A stretch of 64,000 nt of DNA, taken from Leadbetterella sp964423865 (GTDB lineage Bacteria > Bacteroidota > Bacteroidia > Cytophagales > Spirosomataceae). A program made the translations under genes and the position numbers. Below the pieces are notes generated by a model that had not been told where the DNA came from, ran no database searches, and saw nothing but the letters and a program-made list of their open reading frames with translations. The stretch lies in contig CAYRGN010000016.1 in NCBI GenBank assembly GCA_964423865.1, positions 5,405 through 69,404 on the forward strand, read 5' to 3'. Numbering within the stretch: position 1 is the stretch's first letter; the number at the start of each line of letters is the position of its first letter. Below, piece after piece: positions 53,486 through 61,182 of the stretch.

Positions 53486-55891
53486 ATGCGTAAACTATTT
53501 ACTGTCACCTTACTGATTTTCTTTGCAGCAGCGGCTTCCGCCCAGCTCACTGTAGAAAAGATAATGGCCGATCCCGCCCGGTGGATCGGCACTTCCCCTT
53601 CCGGCATTACCTGGTCGGAAGATTCCAAAACCATTTATTTCAACTGGAACCCGGAGCAAAACCGGGCCGATTCCCTCTACAAAGTCACGCTTACCGACCG
53701 CACGCCGCAAAAAGTGAGTCTCGCGGAAAAAGAGGCCCTGGCTTTGGGTGGTTTCGGCGGATTTCGGGGCTTCTCCGGCCCTACCTACTCAAGAGATTTC
53801 AGCCAGAAGCTCTACCTGAAGAACGGCAACATCTTCCTCTTGAACACACGTACGGGCAATGAAAGGCAGCTGACCAGCACCCTGGACCGGAAAGGAAGCC
53901 CTACCTTCAGCCAGGACGAAACCCGGGTGATCTACTCGTCCGGAAACGACATTTTCACCCTTGACCTTTCCAACGGAAAAATCACCCAGCTCACCGACTT
54001 TTCCAACGCAAGAGCCATGGGTCCCCAGGGCGGACCTGCATCCCGCCAGTCGGAAGCTGACAAAGCCCTGGAAAAAGATCAGCTCGACCTTTTTGAAGTG
54101 CTTCGTGAAGCGAAAGCGGAGAAGGAAGCCCGAGAAAAATACAATAAACTGACGGAAGTGAAAGGTCCGAAAAAAATCAGCCTGGGCGGAAAAATGCTAC
54201 AGGGCGCCGTGGCCAGTCCCGACCTGAGCTATGTTTTTTACCGCCTGTCTGAACCTGCACGTGACGCCAAAAGAACCATTGTACCCAACTATGTAACCGC
54301 TTCCGGTTATACCGAAGACATTCCGGCACGTACCAAAGTGGGTCAGCCCGCCGGCAGTACCGAAGCCTTTGTCTACCATATTGCCAAAGATACCGTACTC
54401 AAAATTGACCTGGCGGATGTTCCCGGTATCCATGACCAGCCCGAATACCTGAAAGAGTATCCTCAGAAAGAAGAAAAGGCCCGTGAAAGGCCTGCACGGA
54501 CTGAAACAAAACCGCTTCGGGACGTATCTATCCAAAATCCGGTATGGTCGCCTAACGGCACGTGGGCCGTAGTCAACCTCCGTGCCAGCGACAACAAAGA
54601 CCGGTGGATCATGAAACTGGACGGAGAAACCGGAAAACTCAGCCTCATTGACCGCCAGCACGACGACGCCTGGATCGCCGGTCCGGGCGTGGGGGGCTAT
54701 GGCGGCGGCACCCTGGATTTCATCGATGAAAACACCCTGTACTACCAGTCCGAAGCCACGGGTTACTCCCACCTCTACACCGCCAACCTGGCTACAGGCG
54801 AGAAAAAGCAACTCACATCCGGCGATTTCGAAGTGCAGAGCGTGGAACTTTCGAAAGACAAAAAATGGTTTTACCTAACCACCAATGAGGTGCATCCCGG
54901 CGAAAAGCACTTCTACAAAATGGCGGTCACCGGGGGCAAAAGAATCCGGATTACGCAAATGACCGGTGCCCACGAGGTCACCCTTTCTCCCGACGAGAAA
55001 ACCCTGGCCATCCGCTATTCCAATACCAACACCCCCTGGGAACTGTACCTCCAGCCGAACGAACCTGGCGCCACACCGGAAAAAGTCACGGCTTCGCTCA
55101 CCCCCGAATTCCAGGCCTATAACTGGAAAATACCGGAAGTAATATCCTTCAAGGCCCGAGACGGCAAAGAAATCTATGCGCGCGTTTACCAGCCCGCAAA
55201 AAGAAAAAAGAACGGCAAAGCGGTAGTCTTTGTACACGGCGCGGGCTACCTTCAGAACGCCCACAAATGGTGGAGCCAGTACTTCCGCGAATACATGTTC
55301 CATAACCTGCTGGTAGACAAAGGCTACACCGTGCTTGACATCGACTACCGCGCCAGCTCGGGTTACGGCCGCGACGTAAGAACGGGCATCTACCGCCACA
55401 TGGGGGGCAAAGACCTCACCGATAACGTAGACGGCGCCAGACTGCTGGTAGACAAATATGGGATCAATCCTAAGAAAATCGGTATCTACGGCGGCTCTTA
55501 CGGGGGCTTCATCACCCTCATGGCCATGTTTACCACGCCCGATGTTTTCGCCGCCGGGGCGGCGCTTCGCCCGGTAACCGACTGGGCCGCCTATAACCAC
55601 GGCTATACGGCTAACATCCTCAATGAGCCCCACACCGACCCCATTGCCTACCGCAGAAGCTCGCCTATCTTCTTTGCTGAGGGGTTGAAAGGCAAACTGC
55701 TGATCTGCCACGGACAGGTAGACGTGAACGTTCATATCCAGGACACCTACCGCCTGGCCCAGCGCCTCATTGAACTCCGAAAAGAGAACTGGGAGGTGGC
55801 CTCCTACCCCGTGGAAGACCACGGTTTTGTGGAACCGACTTCCTGGATGGATGAATACAAGCGTATTCTGAAGCTCTTCGAAGAAATGTAG
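53486..55891 (+). CDS. Exported S9 prolyl oligopeptidase/DPP4-type peptidase
   Basis: The 801-residue protein has a signal peptide ending ASAQ, a DPP4-type beta-propeller domain (about 30-530) and an alpha/beta-hydrolase peptidase domain (about 545-801). Its catalytic Ser is in GIYGGSYGGF (near 671), Asp in VDVNVHIQ (near 747) and His in VEDHGF (near 779). It cuts dipeptides or oligopeptides in the periplasm. The last codons (FEEM-stop) are repeated in the DNA that follows. Confidence 0.92.
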   Translation: MRKLFTVTLLIFFAAAASAQLTVEKIMADPARWIGTSPSGITWSEDSKTIYFNWNPEQNRADSLYKVTLTDRTPQKVSLAEKEALALGGFGGFRGFSGPTYSRDFSQKLYLKNGNIFLLNTRTGNERQLTSTLDRKGSPTFSQDETRVIYSSGNDIFTLDLSNGKITQLTDFSNARAMGPQGGPASRQSEADKALEKDQLDLFEVLREAKAEKEAREKYNKLTEVKGPKKISLGGKMLQGAVASPDLSYVFYRLSEPARDAKRTIVPNYVTASGYTEDIPARTKVGQPAGSTEAFVYHIAKDTVLKIDLADVPGIHDQPEYLKEYPQKEEKARERPARTETKPLRDVSIQNPVWSPNGTWAVVNLRASDNKDRWIMKLDGETGKLSLIDRQHDDAWIAGPGVGGYGGGTLDFIDENTLYYQSEATGYSHLYTANLATGEKKQLTSGDFEVQSVELSKDKKWFYLTTNEVHPGEKHFYKMAVTGGKRIRITQMTGAHEVTLSPDEKTLAIRYSNTNTPWELYLQPNEPGATPEKVTASLTPEFQAYNWKIPEVISFKARDGKEIYARVYQPAKRKKNGKAVVFVHGAGYLQNAHKWWSQYFREYMFHNLLVDKGYTVLDIDYRASSGYGRDVRTGIYRHMGGKDLTDNVDGARLLVDKYGINPKKIGIYGGSYGGFITLMAMFTTPDVFAAGAALRPVTDWAAYNHGYTANILNEPHTDPIAYRRSSPIFFAEGLKGKLLICHGQVDVNVHIQDTYRLAQRLIELRKENWEVASYPVEDHGFVEPTSWMDEYKRILKLFEEM

Positions 55892-56014
55892 AACTACATC
55901 TCGACTTCGCTCGATGTGACAATTCGAAGAAATGTAGAACGATACATCTCGACTTCGCTCGATGTGACAATTCGAAGAAATGTAGAACTACATCTCGACT
56001 TCGCTCGATGTGAC
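55877..56014. repeat. Three tandem 44-48-bp repeats beginning in the end of the S9 gene
   Basis: Copies start at 55877, 55923 and 55971. Each begins TTCGAAGAAATGTAG (the last four codons and stop of the gene) and continues into a CTCGACTTCGCTCGATGTGAC palindrome (given here as halves CTCGACTTCG and CTCGATGTGAC). A degenerate inverted copy of the palindrome (TTCGAGCGAAGTCGAG) lies near 56061. Only the first copy is translated. Confidence 0.85.
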
Positions 56015-56093
56015 ATCCTCCCCCCTGTCAGTGCGAGTATAAAAACCCTCCCCCTGTCAGTTCGAGCGAAGTCGAGAACCAAATCTGATTGAA

Positions 56094-56354
56094 ATGAACT
56101 CCTTCTCTACCACGCTCATCCTGCACATGGAGCAAAAACTCGGCCTGCTCTTTGAAGAAGCGCCCACCCCGGGCAATCTTTGTTTCGCCAATGAAAATGC
56201 CGGATTGCGAAACGAGTTTAAGCGGATTTTCACCCCCCTGGATCTCCATTATTATACCCTGGCCAATCCCACCGGATCACTCCCGGAAACCACCGATAAA
56301 TTCTGGGAGGCAGTAGACAGAGGCAAGCAATTGGCCGCAGACGAAAACCCATAA
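56094..56354 (+). CDS. Unrecognised 86-aa protein, first gene of the dehydratase unit
   Basis: The 86-residue product is directly followed by the LanB-like gene (stop codon 56352-56354, next start 56355), so they are co-translated. I do not recognise a family. It is not a secreted protein and has no double-glycine leader, so it is unlikely to be a precursor peptide. It has aromatic residues clustered in the C-terminal half (LDLHYYTLANP, DKFWEAV). It may be an accessory or recognition subunit. An alternative start is the ATG at 56127. Confidence 0.6.
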   Translation: MNSFSTTLILHMEQKLGLLFEEAPTPGNLCFANENAGLRNEFKRIFTPLDLHYYTLANPTGSLPETTDKFWEAVDRGKQLAADENP

Positions 56355-59021
56355 ATGAAACCCTTTGTTCAATTCCGGATTCCCGGCGGCCGGGTCACGG
56401 ATATCTTTGAGAATCCGTGGGATGCCCGCATAGTTCTCCAAAACCGACCCTTCCTGGATGCCTTAAAGGAGGCGTCGCCTCATTTCTTTGAAACCATACA
56501 AACTACGCCACTCACCGAAGACCATCAGAAAAGCCTGTACAAATACTACTCCCGCTGGTGTACACGTTGCACCCCTTTCGGTCGCTTTTCCGGTGTTCTT
56601 ACTGCCGATTTGTCCGATAAAACTTCCTTTAACGACTTCAAACCCCGGTTTTATTCGGAACCGGACATCCGGGAGAAGAAAAAAATTACTGCTTTCCTGA
56701 ACGAGACCGCACTTTCCCAAACCGTATTCTTTGCAAACAACTCTCTTTATGCACGAGCCGGAAAATATTATCTCCTGCAATACATTGATGAAAAATACCG
56801 AGAGATCAGCCTGGAGCGCTTCGAAGCCCTGGATGCTATCATAGAAGCCGCCGGATCCGGCATTTCCTATTCTAAGTTAGTAACTACTCTGGAAGGATAT
56901 GGCTTTACGAAAGACGAATGCGCCGCCGTGATCCGGGAGCTGTTGGAAGAACAGGTAATCTACAGCGACTACGAGTTCAGGCAGTCGGAAACCTTAGAAG
57001 ATTACCTGCACCGGTTACCTGAAGCTATTCTTCTCGAATCAAAGATCAATACGCCTTACACCTTTACCGTTTACCCGAACGCTGAAATAGACCGTGTGCT
57101 GATCGAAAAGATATCAGCAGACCTGAGAAAAGTTAGCGGTCTTTTCAAAACAGTGCCAAATACCCGACTAGCGTCTTTTAGAAGTGAGTTTTTACGCCGC
57201 TTTGAAAATCGGGAAATCCCCCTCCTGGAAATACTGGACCCCGAATCCGGAATTCCGTATGGAAATTATAACCTTAGCCACACCGGATCTATCCTGAATG
57301 AGCTGGAAACGCCGGCTGTCGGGATAAAAAAGGACAGCACAGGCTTTCAAAGTGTTTTACTGGACAAATACATACAGTGTCTTTCCACAGGGGCCGCTGA
57401 AATAACATTTACCACAGCCGATCTGAATGACCTCCCCCCAACCGAAAACACCAGCTATTACCTGTTCGGAAGTCTGCTTAAAAACGGAACTGATTTTCGT
57501 TTTTTGTTAAAGCAGGCCGGAGGGAGTTCAGCCGTCAATTTGATGTCGCGCTTCTCACTGGGAAACCCTGCCCTCGCCAATAAACTTCGTGAGATCACAG
57601 CTTGGGAGCAATCCATTTCCGATGCCCTCCTGGCCGAAGTCATTCACTTACCTGAGGGCAAAATAGGGAATGTGGTACTCCATGCCCCTTTGAGAGACTA
57701 CCAGATCTGTTACCTCGGCCATGATTCAGGCAACTCCCTCCCCCTGTCTGACCTGCTGGTTTCGGTTTTGGGAGACCAGGTAATACTTCGCTCTCAGAAA
57801 CTCAATAAACGGGTCATTCCCTTTCTGTCTCACGCACATAATTACGGCACGGGACTGCCCGTCTACAGTTTCCTGGGCGATTTGCAGCCCGCAGGCGCTC
57901 AGTTCGTCTTTGATTGGGGCGCACTCCAAGACCGGGAATTCCTCCCCCGTGTGGTTTTCGGCCAACTCATCCTGTCGCGGGCTACCTGGAATCTTACGGA
58001 GAAAAACCTGGAGCGAATCAAGCCGAGCCTTCCCCGGCATATTGCACTTATTGAATCAGATAACGAATTATACCTGGATCTGGAACAACCCCTGTGCCAA
58101 AAAATACTCCGGGATTATCTTCGAAAAAACGATACCGTGAGAGTAACGGAATTTCTATATACCCCGGAGTCTTGCTTTATAGAGGGGAAGGCCTCGGAGA
58201 TCGTCATTCCTGTGGCCGGCACAAAACCGAATAAGTACCTCACCCCTTCCCCAATGGTTTCCGGCAAATCTTACCCGCCCGGTAGCGAATGGCTCTATCT
58301 TAAACTTTACATGAGTCCAAAGGCAGCAGATGCTCTGCTTAGTGAAAAGGTTAGGCCTTTTGTACAGCTTCTCAAAGAAAAAGGACTGATTCAGAAGTGG
58401 TTCTTTATCCGGTACCTCGACCCCGACTTTCATCTCCGTTTGCGGTTTTATCACGGCTCCGATCCTGATTTTTACAAAACTGTAATAGCACTTTTTCATA
58501 CTCATTTCCTAGAAGAGCTAAGCACCGATGATATCCACGAATTACAAATAGCACACTACCGACCCGAATACAGCCGTTACCCCAATATGCAAGAGGCAGA
58601 GGCCTTGTTTATGCAAGACAGTGAACGGGTCTTAGAGAGGCTGGCATCAGACTCGGAGCTATACCGGCTTGAAACTTCATTGAACCGTGCCCATGACTAC
58701 CTTTCCGGCCTTACCCTTCCTGAAAAAGTCACCTTTTGCCAAACGCACCGCGATGCTTTCTTGCAGGAATTTGGCACAGACCTGAAACCCAGGCTAAATG
58801 CCTTATACCGTCAGCACGGTGCCTGGGCAAAGAACATTCTTGATACGGCGACCAGGGACAGCTTCCCCCCGCTGAATCCCGACGTTCTCCCTTCCTATAT
58901 CCACATGCATGTCAACCGTAATTTTATTTCCGAGGCCCGCCGTTATGAAATGCTGATTTATCATTTTCTGTATAGACATTACAAATCTGCTCAGGCAAAG
59001 AAAATTCATTTGGAGTTTTGA
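56355..59021 (+). CDS. Full-length LanB-type lanthipeptide dehydratase
   Basis: The 888-residue protein is a class I lantibiotic-dehydratase homologue. The N-terminal part carries the glutamyl-tRNA-dependent glutamylation domain (YYSRWCTRCTPFGRFSGV near 64-81). The C-terminal part carries the SpaB_C/elimination domain (WLYLKLYMSP near 643, WFFIRYLDPDFHLRLRF near 680, IHMHVNRNF near 846). It is expected to dehydrate Ser/Thr in a precursor peptide. No LanC cyclase is visible. The gene is the second of a unit with the 86-aa gene and probably extends into the LytTR gene 38 bp downstream. Confidence 0.9.
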   Translation: MKPFVQFRIPGGRVTDIFENPWDARIVLQNRPFLDALKEASPHFFETIQTTPLTEDHQKSLYKYYSRWCTRCTPFGRFSGVLTADLSDKTSFNDFKPRFYSEPDIREKKKITAFLNETALSQTVFFANNSLYARAGKYYLLQYIDEKYREISLERFEALDAIIEAAGSGISYSKLVTTLEGYGFTKDECAAVIRELLEEQVIYSDYEFRQSETLEDYLHRLPEAILLESKINTPYTFTVYPNAEIDRVLIEKISADLRKVSGLFKTVPNTRLASFRSEFLRRFENREIPLLEILDPESGIPYGNYNLSHTGSILNELETPAVGIKKDSTGFQSVLLDKYIQCLSTGAAEITFTTADLNDLPPTENTSYYLFGSLLKNGTDFRFLLKQAGGSSAVNLMSRFSLGNPALANKLREITAWEQSISDALLAEVIHLPEGKIGNVVLHAPLRDYQICYLGHDSGNSLPLSDLLVSVLGDQVILRSQKLNKRVIPFLSHAHNYGTGLPVYSFLGDLQPAGAQFVFDWGALQDREFLPRVVFGQLILSRATWNLTEKNLERIKPSLPRHIALIESDNELYLDLEQPLCQKILRDYLRKNDTVRVTEFLYTPESCFIEGKASEIVIPVAGTKPNKYLTPSPMVSGKSYPPGSEWLYLKLYMSPKAADALLSEKVRPFVQLLKEKGLIQKWFFIRYLDPDFHLRLRFYHGSDPDFYKTVIALFHTHFLEELSTDDIHELQIAHYRPEYSRYPNMQEAEALFMQDSERVLERLASDSELYRLETSLNRAHDYLSGLTLPEKVTFCQTHRDAFLQEFGTDLKPRLNALYRQHGAWAKNILDTATRDSFPPLNPDVLPSYIHMHVNRNFISEARRYEMLIYHFLYRHYKSAQAKKIHLEF

Positions 59022-59032
59022 AGTATAACATG

Positions 59033-59052
59033 TAGTTTAACAGTATAAACTA
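59033..59052. promoter_or_regulatory. Inverted repeat directly upstream of the LytTR regulator
   Basis: TAGTTTA (59033-59039) and TAAACTA (59046-59052) form a dyad with a 6-bp spacer, ending 7 bp before the LytTR start codon. It may be a regulatory site or a short hairpin. Confidence 0.4.
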
Positions 59053-59059
59053 TAATTCT

Positions 59060-59740
59060 ATGGAAGCCCCCCTTGATTGCATTATTATCGAAGATGAACC
59101 AGGCCCCCGGAAATTACTTAAGGAACACCTTACTAAGATACCCCAGGTAAGGGTACAAAAAAGTTTCAGTAATGCCATTGAAGCTCTTGATTATTTAAAG
59201 AAAAAGACACCTCATATCATCCTTCTGGATATTCATCTCCCAGGAATATCTGGCATCGATTTTTTGCAAAATGTCGTCACAGAAAATATTGATATTATCA
59301 TCACTACTGCGCATTCTCAGTATGCTTTAGAATCATATAATTTTGACGTTGTTCATTATCTTACCAAACCTGTAAAATATTCTGAGTTAGTACAGGCAAT
59401 CGGACGCGTGCTGAAAAAAACAAAAGGTGCAGACAAAAATATTATCACCCTAAAAGAAGGGAAAAAGAAATACCAAGTTGAATTAGATCATATTGACTGG
59501 ATAAAATCTGACGGGTGCTACCTGACAATCTGGAGCCGTAGAGTAGAGAAAGGTAACATTCTGGTCAGAATGACTCAGAAGGAACTTTTAAAGCTCTTAC
59601 CTTCGGAAAAATTCTCCAAGATAAATAAATCAGTCATTACTGCTTATAGCTTTGTAGAACATTCTCAAACAGATAGAATAATACTAAAAAACGGCGAGAA
59701 CTTTTCTTTAGCAAGAAAGTACAGATCAAACTTCTCGTAA
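59060..59740 (+). CDS. LytTR-family response regulator
   Basis: The 226-residue protein has a receiver domain (DCIIIEDEPGPRKLLKEHL; phospho-Asp in IILLDIHLPGISG) and a C-terminal LytTR DNA-binding domain (EGKKKYQVELDHIDWIKSDG, KFSKINKSVITAYSFVEHSQ). It sits between the dehydratase and the small peptide gene. The cognate kinase gene follows the peptide, so these three form a regulatory module. The likely operator is the conserved block at 59767 and 61078. Confidence 0.93.
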   Translation: MEAPLDCIIIEDEPGPRKLLKEHLTKIPQVRVQKSFSNAIEALDYLKKKTPHIILLDIHLPGISGIDFLQNVVTENIDIIITTAHSQYALESYNFDVVHYLTKPVKYSELVQAIGRVLKKTKGADKNIITLKEGKKKYQVELDHIDWIKSDGCYLTIWSRRVEKGNILVRMTQKELLKLLPSEKFSKINKSVITAYSFVEHSQTDRIILKNGENFSLARKYRSNFS

Positions 59741-59766
59741 TCTGGAAATACCTAAAAAGTAATTTC

Positions 59767-59800
59767 GTTTCAAAAAACTGATAGTTCATATCATTTTTTT
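59767..59800 (+). promoter_or_regulatory. 34-nt conserved block upstream of the 41-aa peptide, candidate LytTR operator
   Basis: The block GTTTCAAAAA, then CTGATAGTT, then CATATCATTTTTTT occurs again at 61078-61111 with 29 of 34 bases identical and no gaps. It is about 50 bp upstream of the small peptide. Duplication in front of two genes of the same locus points to a shared operator. Confidence 0.65.
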
Positions 59801-59849
59801 TATAAATTTAGAGCGAATATGCAGTTTTGTCATATAAAAATCTAAAACT

Positions 59850-59975
59850 ATGACAAAACAAAAAAACAAGAGATTTCTTAACAAGGATGCAATAGGTGAG
59901 TTGAGACCCCTCACCAAAGTAAGTGGAAAAACTACTACTTTACCGCCAACAACAGGTATATCAGGTCTGATATAG
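59850..59975 (+). CDS. 41-aa Thr/Ser-rich precursor-like peptide
   Basis: ATG 59850 opens a 41-codon frame ending TAG 59973-59975. The N-terminal half is a leader-like segment (KRFLNKDAIGEL) resembling the L-x-L-N-K-x-x-I leader motif that I recall from Bacteroidota class I lanthipeptides. The C-terminal 23 residues hold eight Ser/Thr (LTKVSGKTTTLPPTTGISG) and no Cys. It lies between the response regulator and the histidine kinase, with the kinase start 8 nt downstream. It is too short for usual gene finders. Both a modified-peptide substrate of LanB and a signalling peptide are plausible. Confidence 0.65.
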   Translation: MTKQKNKRFLNKDAIGELRPLTKVSGKTTTLPPTTGISGLI

Positions 59976-59983
59976 AAAATGAT

Positions 59984-61054
59984 TTGTTAGAAACTATTAT
60001 CAAATATATCGAAGATCCGAATAAAAAGGGTATGCGATGGAGCATTCACATGTTCTTTTGGATCTGCATATTCCTTTTTATTTATTTTGTTTTTTCTGTA
60101 AACTTCCTGATGACCACTCCCAGCTATATCTATATGGCAGGAGTCTTTACGCTTGTCTTAGTAAGCTACTACGTCATCATCTATGCTTTCCAATCTCGGT
60201 ATAAGTATTTAGGGGCATTTAGTATTTTTTTCATCGTCCTGCTTTTTCAATATTATACGTACTATGCCTTTACCTATTTAAATTTATTAGAATCTTCTAC
60301 CTCCTATATACCATCCATAAAAAAAGCGCTAGGTAATCTCAAGTTTTGGCAGGTATTCTATGATCGCAACGTCTTTTATTATTCTTATACGCTGAGCTTG
60401 TTTCACCTGGCTCCGCCTTTGGTAATAAAGGGAGGATACGAGCTTCTCAGAAATTTTTATGCAACGCAGAAAATCAAGGAAGAAAAGTTGCAATTGGAGT
60501 TAAACTATCTTCGCGCCCAAATAAACCCACACTTTTTGCTTAATATACTTTCCGCCCTATATATACGAGTGATGGAAGACAAAAAAACGGCAGAGAGCAT
60601 AGAAAAATTATCAGATTTACTAAGGTACACTCTTTATGATGCCGAGCATGACAAGGTAGCTCTGACAAAAGAAATACAATTTTTAAAAAACTACATTAGT
60701 TTGGCTAAACTGAGATTAGACAGGCACAAAAAACTTAAAATAAAAATAGAGGGGAAACCCGATGGCCTGACGATAGTCCCCTTAATACTAATCAATATTG
60801 TAGAAAATGCCGTCAAGCACGGCCTGTATAATAGTCCGGGAGCTTCATGGGCTGAAGTGAATATAAACATAAACGGCAATATACTATCTCTAAATTGCCG
60901 TAATCATGTACCCGATATCACCCTGCCTTCAAAAGCCGGTATCGGCCTGGCCAATACCCGGATGAGGCTAAACCATTATTATCCGGAGCGTCACACCCTA
61001 AATATTTCAAATGACCTGAGTACCTTTGATGCTCAGATCATTATATATCTTTAA
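59984..61054 (+). CDS. LytS-type sensor histidine kinase
   Basis: The 356-residue protein has about four to five membrane helices (residues 20-160) followed by the His_kinase domain with the phospho-His in LRAQINPHFLLNILSALY (near 184), and an ATPase domain (VPLILINIVENAVKHG; AGIGLANTRMRL). The frame opens with TTG at 59984, 8 nt after the peptide stop; ATG 60032 is an alternative. It should phosphorylate the LytTR regulator encoded two genes upstream. The multi-helix sensor fits detection of a small external ligand. Confidence 0.9.
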   Translation: MLETIIKYIEDPNKKGMRWSIHMFFWICIFLFIYFVFSVNFLMTTPSYIYMAGVFTLVLVSYYVIIYAFQSRYKYLGAFSIFFIVLLFQYYTYYAFTYLNLLESSTSYIPSIKKALGNLKFWQVFYDRNVFYYSYTLSLFHLAPPLVIKGGYELLRNFYATQKIKEEKLQLELNYLRAQINPHFLLNILSALYIRVMEDKKTAESIEKLSDLLRYTLYDAEHDKVALTKEIQFLKNYISLAKLRLDRHKKLKIKIEGKPDGLTIVPLILINIVENAVKHGLYNSPGASWAEVNININGNILSLNCRNHVPDITLPSKAGIGLANTRMRLNHYYPERHTLNISNDLSTFDAQIIIYL

Positions 61055-61077
61055 AAACTCTTCGAAACCTACACTTA

Positions 61078-61111
61078 GTTTCAAAAATCACACAGTTTAT
61101 ATCATTTTTTT
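61078..61111 (+). promoter_or_regulatory. Second copy of the 34-nt conserved block, upstream of the VKOR fusion
   Basis: GTTTCAAAAATCACACAG, then TTTATATCATTTTTTT repeats the block at 59767-59800 (29/34 identical). It precedes the C39-VKOR fusion by about 70 bp. Confidence 0.65.
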
Positions 61112-61182
61112 GCCCCTTTTATAATTTATGGTTTGCTTTGATTCAAAGTCTTAATTGTCAGTAGCCAAGCTATGACTTGAAT

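Noticed and set aside
55877..56014. CRISPR array
   Set aside because: The units are contiguous near-identical copies without variable spacers, and no cas gene is near.
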